Source of the DNA: Eubacterium sp. ER2
GTDB taxonomy: Bacteria > Bacillota > Clostridia > Lachnospirales > Lachnospiraceae
Direction of reading: 5' to 3'
Length of the DNA: 64,000 nt
Assembly (NCBI RefSeq): GCF_000765215.1
Contig: NZ_JPJE01000013.1
Span: 1-64,000, forward strand
Part shown: piece after piece, positions 60,092 to 64,000 of the stretch
Position numbering within the stretch: position 1 is the stretch's first letter
Layout of the letters: every line of letters begins with the position of its first letter
Program-made: the position numbers and the translations under genes
The notes under the pieces: model-generated
Told to the model about the DNA's origin: nothing
The model's input: the letters and a program-made list of their open reading frames with translations, nothing else
Databases searched by the model: none

Positions 60092-61423
60092 ATGAAAAAA
60101 GTAGTAAAATTCGGCGGCAGCTCTCTGGCAAGTGCAGCCCAGTTCAAAAAGGCAGGCCACATCATACGCCAGGACGAGTCCCGCAGATATGTGGTCCCGT
60201 CAGCACCGGGAAAACGCCACCCCCAGGACACCAAGGTGACAGACATGCTCTACAGCTGCTATCTTCTCGCCCTGCGCGAGGAGGACGAGGAGGAGCAGTT
60301 TGAGAAGATAATCCTGGACATCAAGGCCAGATACGATGAGATCATACGGGGGCTGGACCTGACACTGGATCTCACAGAGGAATTCCAGGTCATCCGGGAG
60401 AACTTCAGCCGCAAGATCGGCCGGGACTACGCGGCATCCAGGGGCGAGTACCTGAACGGTATCGTCATGGCGGAGTACCTGGGCTACACCTTCATCGACG
60501 CGGCGGACGTGATCTTCTTCCAGGAGTCCGGAGCCTTTGACGCGGAGAAGACGAACCAGGTTCTCGCCGAGAGGCTGGCGGACTGTGAGAGGGCGGTGAT
60601 CCCCGGGTTTTACGGCTCCCTTCCTGACGGGAGGATCAAGACCTTCTCAAGGGGCGGCTCCGACATCACCGGCTCCATCGTGGCAAAGGCGGTGCACGCT
60701 GACATGTACGAGAACTGGACGGACGTGTCCGGCTTCCTGGTGGCAGATCCCCGCGTAGTCAAAAATCCGAAGGCTATCGATGTCATTACATACAGGGAGC
60801 TGCGGGAGCTGTCCTACATGGGAGCTTCCGTCCTCCACGAGGACGCTATCTTCCCGGTCCGCAAGGAGGGAATTCCCATCAACATCCGCAATACAAACTG
60901 TCCTGAGGACAAGGGCACTCTCATCGTGGAGGACACCTGCCGCACCCCCCGTTTTACCATCACCGGCATTGCGGGCAAACGTGACTTTGCCTCCATCACC
61001 GTGGAGAAGGCCATGATGAACTCCGAGGTGGGCTTCTGCCACAAGGTGCTGGGCGTATTTGCGGACAACGACATCTCCATCGAGCACATGCCCTCCGGCA
61101 TCGACACCATGACCATCTTTGTCCACCAGGACGAGTTTGAGGAGAAGGAGCAGGAGGTCATCGCGGGCATCCACAGAGCCGTGGAGCCGGATTTTGTGGA
61201 GCTGGAGTCTGATCTCGCCCTCATCGCCGTTGTGGGAAGGGGCATGAAGGCCACAAGGGGTACCTCCGGCCGGATCTTCTCCGCTCTGGCCCACGCCAAT
61301 GTCAATGTGAAGATGATCGACCAGGGCTCCAGTGAGCTGAACATCATCATCGGCGTGCGGAACCACGATTTTGAGGCGGCCATCAGAGCCATCTACGATA
61401 TTTTTGTCACAACACAGATCTAA
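60092..61423 (+). CDS. lysC: Aspartate kinase with two ACT domains
   Basis: 443 residues. First step of the aspartate family pathway. Begins VKFGGSSLASAAQFKKAGHI with the KFGGSS signature; catalytic FSRGGSDITGSIVAKAV region; two C-terminal ACT domains (about 305-440) bind lysine or threonine as feedback inhibitors. RBS ACGGAGGATTG. The 82-base leader is too short for a lysine riboswitch. Monofunctional, without a homoserine dehydrogenase domain. Feeds asparagine and aspartate use together with asnA at the window end. Confidence 0.94.
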   Translation: MKKVVKFGGSSLASAAQFKKAGHIIRQDESRRYVVPSAPGKRHPQDTKVTDMLYSCYLLALREEDEEEQFEKIILDIKARYDEIIRGLDLTLDLTEEFQVIRENFSRKIGRDYAASRGEYLNGIVMAEYLGYTFIDAADVIFFQESGAFDAEKTNQVLAERLADCERAVIPGFYGSLPDGRIKTFSRGGSDITGSIVAKAVHADMYENWTDVSGFLVADPRVVKNPKAIDVITYRELRELSYMGASVLHEDAIFPVRKEGIPINIRNTNCPEDKGTLIVEDTCRTPRFTITGIAGKRDFASITVEKAMMNSEVGFCHKVLGVFADNDISIEHMPSGIDTMTIFVHQDEFEEKEQEVIAGIHRAVEPDFVELESDLALIAVVGRGMKATRGTSGRIFSALAHANVNVKMIDQGSSELNIIIGVRNHDFEAAIRAIYDIFVTTQI

Positions 61424-61453
61424 AGCACATATACAAGGAGCGTTAAAGGAGAA

Positions 61454-61894
61454 ATGAAGCACGCAAACAGCAACATCCTGTTTTTCCTGAAGCCCAAGGT
61501 GGAGATCGCCTACATCTACGACTATCACACAGTCCGGCAGGCCCTCGAGATCATGGAGTACCACAAGTACTCCTCCATCCCCATTCTGAGCCGTGATGGA
61601 AAATACGTGGGCTCTATCACAGAGGGAGACCTTTTGTGGGGCCTGAAGAAGCTGGACCTCTTCAATCTGAAGGAGGCCGAGAATATCAGCATCATGAAGG
61701 TGGACCGGCGTCTGGACTACCAGTGCGTGACGGCCAAGTCCAAGATGGAGGATCTGATCGGGAGAGCCATGGAGCAGAATTTTGTCCCCGTAGTGGACGA
61801 CCAGGAAAACTTTATCGGGATCATCACCCGAAAGGACATTATCGGCTACTGCTACAACGAGCTGAAGAAACAGGAGGAACAATGCGGTGATTGA
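61454..61894 (+). CDS. CBS domain protein
   Basis: 146 residues with two CBS repeats: IYDYHTVRQALEIMEYHKYS with SIPILSRDGKYVGSITEGDL, and AKSKMEDLIGRAMEQNFVPV then DDQENFIGIITRKDII. CBS pairs bind adenine nucleotides. No catalytic domain. Overlaps the next gene by eight bases. RBS AAAGGAGAA. Confidence 0.85.
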   Translation: MKHANSNILFFLKPKVEIAYIYDYHTVRQALEIMEYHKYSSIPILSRDGKYVGSITEGDLLWGLKKLDLFNLKEAENISIMKVDRRLDYQCVTAKSKMEDLIGRAMEQNFVPVVDDQENFIGIITRKDIIGYCYNELKKQEEQCGD

Positions 61895-62726
61895 CTTTCA
61901 TACACATATTTTCCCGGAGAAGATCGCCTCGAAGACTCTGGATTTTCTCGAGTCCAGATGCCACACTCACCCCTACACGAACGGGATGGCGTCCGGTCTT
62001 CTGGCCTCCACCAGGGAGGCGGGACTTGAGTTCTCTGTGGTCCTTCCCGTGGTGACAAAGCCCTCCCAGTTCGACTCCATCAACCGGTTTGCCCAGAAGA
62101 TGCAGGATCCGGGAGAGGGGCTTTTGTCCTTTGGCGGTATCCACCCGGACAATGAGGACTATAAGGAAAAGCTGCGCTTCATCCGGGATGCAGGCATGAA
62201 GGGGATCAAGCTCCACCCGGACTACCAGGGCGTCATGATCGACGACATCCGCTACAAGCGTATCATTAGCTACGCCACCGAGCTGGGGCTGATCATCAGC
62301 GTTCACGCGGGCTTTGACCCGGGCTATCCGGAGTGCGTCCACTGTCCTCCCAGGCTGGCCAGAGCCGTGATACGCGAGGTGCAGCCGGACAGGCTGATCC
62401 TGGCCCACATGGGCGGCTATCGCAGGTGGGACGAGGTGGAGGAGTACCTGGTGGGAGAGCCTGTCTGGTTCGACACCGCTGTCGTCCTGGGTGAGATCCC
62501 CGATGACCAGTTCCTCCGCATTGTCAAAAACCACGGCGCGGACCGCATCCTCTTCGGCACAGACTCCCCCTGGGCAGGACAGAAGGAATTTGTCCGGTAT
62601 CTGGGGGATCTCCCTCTCACAGAAAAGGAGAGGGAGCGGATTTTCCGCCTCAATGCCCTGGAGCTTCTGGGGCTGTCCGCAAAGACGCCGCAGGAGCAGC
62701 CCGGCCAGGGGACAGCTCAGGTGTAA
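61887..62726 (+). CDS. Amidohydrolase family metal-dependent hydrolase
   Basis: 279 residues, GTG start with AGGAGG nine bases upstream. TIM-barrel metal ligands: DFHTHIFPEKIA (HxH), KGIKLHPDYQ, SVHAGFDPG, LAHMGGYRRWDEVE and FGTDSPWAGQ (Asp). ACMSD-type amidohydrolase-2 family; substrate not known. Start overlaps the CBS gene. Confidence 0.88.
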   Translation: MIDFHTHIFPEKIASKTLDFLESRCHTHPYTNGMASGLLASTREAGLEFSVVLPVVTKPSQFDSINRFAQKMQDPGEGLLSFGGIHPDNEDYKEKLRFIRDAGMKGIKLHPDYQGVMIDDIRYKRIISYATELGLIISVHAGFDPGYPECVHCPPRLARAVIREVQPDRLILAHMGGYRRWDEVEEYLVGEPVWFDTAVVLGEIPDDQFLRIVKNHGADRILFGTDSPWAGQKEFVRYLGDLPLTEKERERIFRLNALELLGLSAKTPQEQPGQGTAQV

Positions 62727-62734
62727 AACGGATA

Positions 62735-62763
62735 TTGTTTTTTATTAAAAAAGTTCTTATAAT
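62735..62763 (+). promoter_or_regulatory. asnA promoter
   Basis: TTGTTT (62735-62740), 17-bp spacer, TATAAT (62758-62763). The 80-base leader can fold (CAGGTCAA at 62785-62792 with TTGACC near 62800 and TACG/CGTA further out) but has no T run. Confidence 0.65.
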
Positions 62764-62844
62764 TATAAATCATGGTACGACACACAGGTCAATTTCCTTT
62801 TGACCCCTGCACCGTAGTATTAAAGAAAAGCGAGGTAAAAGTAT

Positions 62845-63855
62845 ATGAGCAGTCTCATGACACCAGAGGGATATACATCTCCTCTCACCATACGCGAGAC
62901 AGAAGTCGCGATCAAAGAAGTAAAGGATTTTTTTGAGCGGGCCCTTGCGAAGTCCCTTCACCTGACCCGGGTCTCAGCGCCCCTCTTCGTGAAGCCCTCC
63001 ACCGGCCTCAACGACAACCTGAACGGAGTGGAGCGCCCGGTCGCCTTCGGCATTAAGGAGCAGAACGACGACGTTGCGGAGATTGTCCACTCCCTGGCCA
63101 AGTGGAAGCGCTACGCTCTGAAGAGATACGGCTTTCACTCAGGGGAAGGTCTCTATACGGACATGAACGCCATCCGCAGAGATGAAGACACCGACAATCT
63201 CCACTCCATCTACGTGGACCAGTGGGACTGGGAGAAGGTGATCTCCAGGGAGGAGCGGAACACAGAGACGCTGCAGTACACGGTGCGCAAGGTCTACGAG
63301 GCACTGAAGGAGACAGAGAGCTACATCTCCAGGCGCTATAATTACATAGAGCCCATCCTTCCCGAGGAGATCACATTTATCACCTCCCAGGAGCTGGAGG
63401 ACATGTACCCCGGCATGACTCCCAAAGACAGAGAGCGTGCCTTTGCCAAAGAGAAGAAGGCCATCTTTGTATCTCAGATCGGAAAAATGCTGGCCTCCGG
63501 CGAGAAGCACGACGGCCGGGCTCCGGACTACGACGACTGGGAGCTGAACGGCGACATCATCGTCTACTATCCGGTGCTGGACATTGCCCTGGAGCTGTCC
63601 TCCATGGGCGTGCGAGTAGACGAGGATTCCCTTCGCCGTCAGCTGAAGGAGGCGGGCTGCGAGGAGAGGGCCGAGCTTCCCTTCCAGAAATCTCTCCTTG
63701 CCGGCGAGCTCCCCTACACCATCGGCGGCGGCATCGGCCAGTCACGCATCTGCATGTTCTGCCTGCGCAAGGCACACATCGGCGAGGTTCAGTCCTCCAT
63801 CTGGCCGGATGAGACCGTGGAGGCGGCAGAGGCGGCAGGCATCCATCTGCTGTAA
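62845..63855 (+). CDS. asnA: Aspartate-ammonia ligase
   Basis: 336 residues, normal length. AMP-forming asparagine synthetase using ammonia, related to class II tRNA synthetases. [20 protein letters not shown] then [16 protein letters not shown], and the C-terminal [20 protein letters not shown] are family hallmarks. Own promoter in front. RBS GCGAGGTAAAAG. Confidence 0.96.
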   Translation: MSSLMTPEGYTSPLTIRETEVAIKEVKDFFERALAKSLHLTRVSAPLFVKPSTGLNDNLNGVERPVAFGIKEQNDDVAEIVHSLAKWKRYALKRYGFHSGEGLYTDMNAIRRDEDTDNLHSIYVDQWDWEKVISREERNTETLQYTVRKVYEALKETESYISRRYNYIEPILPEEITFITSQELEDMYPGMTPKDRERAFAKEKKAIFVSQIGKMLASGEKHDGRAPDYDDWELNGDIIVYYPVLDIALELSSMGVRVDEDSLRRQLKEAGCEERAELPFQKSLLAGELPYTIGGGIGQSRICMFCLRKAHIGEVQSSIWPDETVEAAEAAGIHLL

Positions 63856-63909
63856 GAAGGATGGCTCGCGGGACAGACAAAGTCTCCGAAAATAATTCAT
63901 TTAATTTGT

Positions 63910-63947
63910 GGAAAATCATTGATTTTCCCGGATCTTTATGCTAAACT
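63910..63947 (+). promoter_or_regulatory. Palindrome and possible promoter for the gene beyond the window
   Basis: GGAAAATCA (63910-63918) and TGATTTTCC (63920-63928) form a 19-nt perfect palindrome. TTGATT (63919-63924), 17-bp spacer, TAAACT (63942-63947) could be a promoter, with the palindrome over its -35. No gene begins before the window ends. Confidence 0.4.
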
Positions 63948-64000
63948 ACACTAGTGTGCCGCACAGCGAGGTTTTAAAAGTGCGCTCCAAAGCGGAGAGC

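Noticed and set aside
60647-61882. 411-codon minus-strand frame opposite lysC and the CBS gene
   Set aside because: Antisense shadow of two well-supported genes.

Overview
The window looks like a stretch of chromosome from a GC-rich, anaerobic, spore-forming member of the Firmicutes, most likely Lachnospiraceae (Clostridium cluster XIVa). This rests on a complete clostridial-order rnfCDGEAB operon, spore genes (an alpha/beta SASP, a GerW/YtfJ homologue, a YlbJ homologue), ZapA, RecU, short HisG with HisZ, Gram-positive promoters and strong AGGAGG ribosome sites, frequent TTG/GTG starts, and GC-rich codon use. It is mostly housekeeping sequence with a few accessory insertions. I see no prophage, CRISPR array or biosynthetic cluster.

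Layout. 0-6.7 kb: peptide use (proline iminopeptidase, two M24 proline peptidases around a POT peptide transporter) and an RpiR-type regulator. 6.7-10.5 kb: a BaiN-type flavoprotein, a small unknown protein, cmk, a decayed ispH remnant, and rpsA. 10.7-20.9 kb: a membrane redox block with rnfCDGEAB, a DUF2752 protein, an Asn/Gln/Tyr-rich membrane protein, apbE, and, across a divergent promoter region split by a complete IS4-family element, a NusG-II protein and a Gx-transporter protein. 20.9-32.7 kb: ruvAB, zapA, a U32 peptidase, ftsW/rodA and a class B PBP, a DUF2953 protein, gerW, a 50-residue membrane protein, rpmB, an Asp23 protein and a DAK2 protein. 32.8-38 kb: recG, ssp, rsmD-coaD and a coiled-coil protein behind a strong promoter with a large palindrome, then ylbJ. 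38-47.4 kb: pepD, an M23 peptidase, RNA-modification enzymes, an SDR, recU. 47.4-52.6 kb: hisZ-hisG-hisD-hisB and a HisF-like/HisI/HisE fusion, driven by a consensus promoter. 52.7-56.1 kb: an unknown gene, an ArsB/NhaD-type permease, tRNA-Val(CAC) and an AT-rich hicAB toxin-antitoxin pair. 56.3-64 kb: a radical SAM/DUF2344 pair, ybaK, a HAD hydrolase, aspartate kinase, a CBS protein, an amidohydrolase and asnA.

How parts fit together. Rnf couples ferredoxin oxidation to NAD+ reduction and ion export. ApbE attaches the FMN that RnfG and RnfD need, and the NusG-II/Gx-transporter pair resembles accessory proteins found in flavin-based electron-transfer loci, so 10.7-20.9 kb reads as one functional block. 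The most notable items are the ispH remnant whose DNA now supplies the rpsA leader, the IS element with exact 14-bp ends and a 9-bp target duplication between two intact promoters, the 39-nt palindrome at the rsmD promoter, the degenerate HisF-like domain on HisIE, and the low-complexity Asn/Gln/Tyr protein. Nothing here is clearly a wholly new system. Most start-site choices are based on ribosome-binding sites read by eye.
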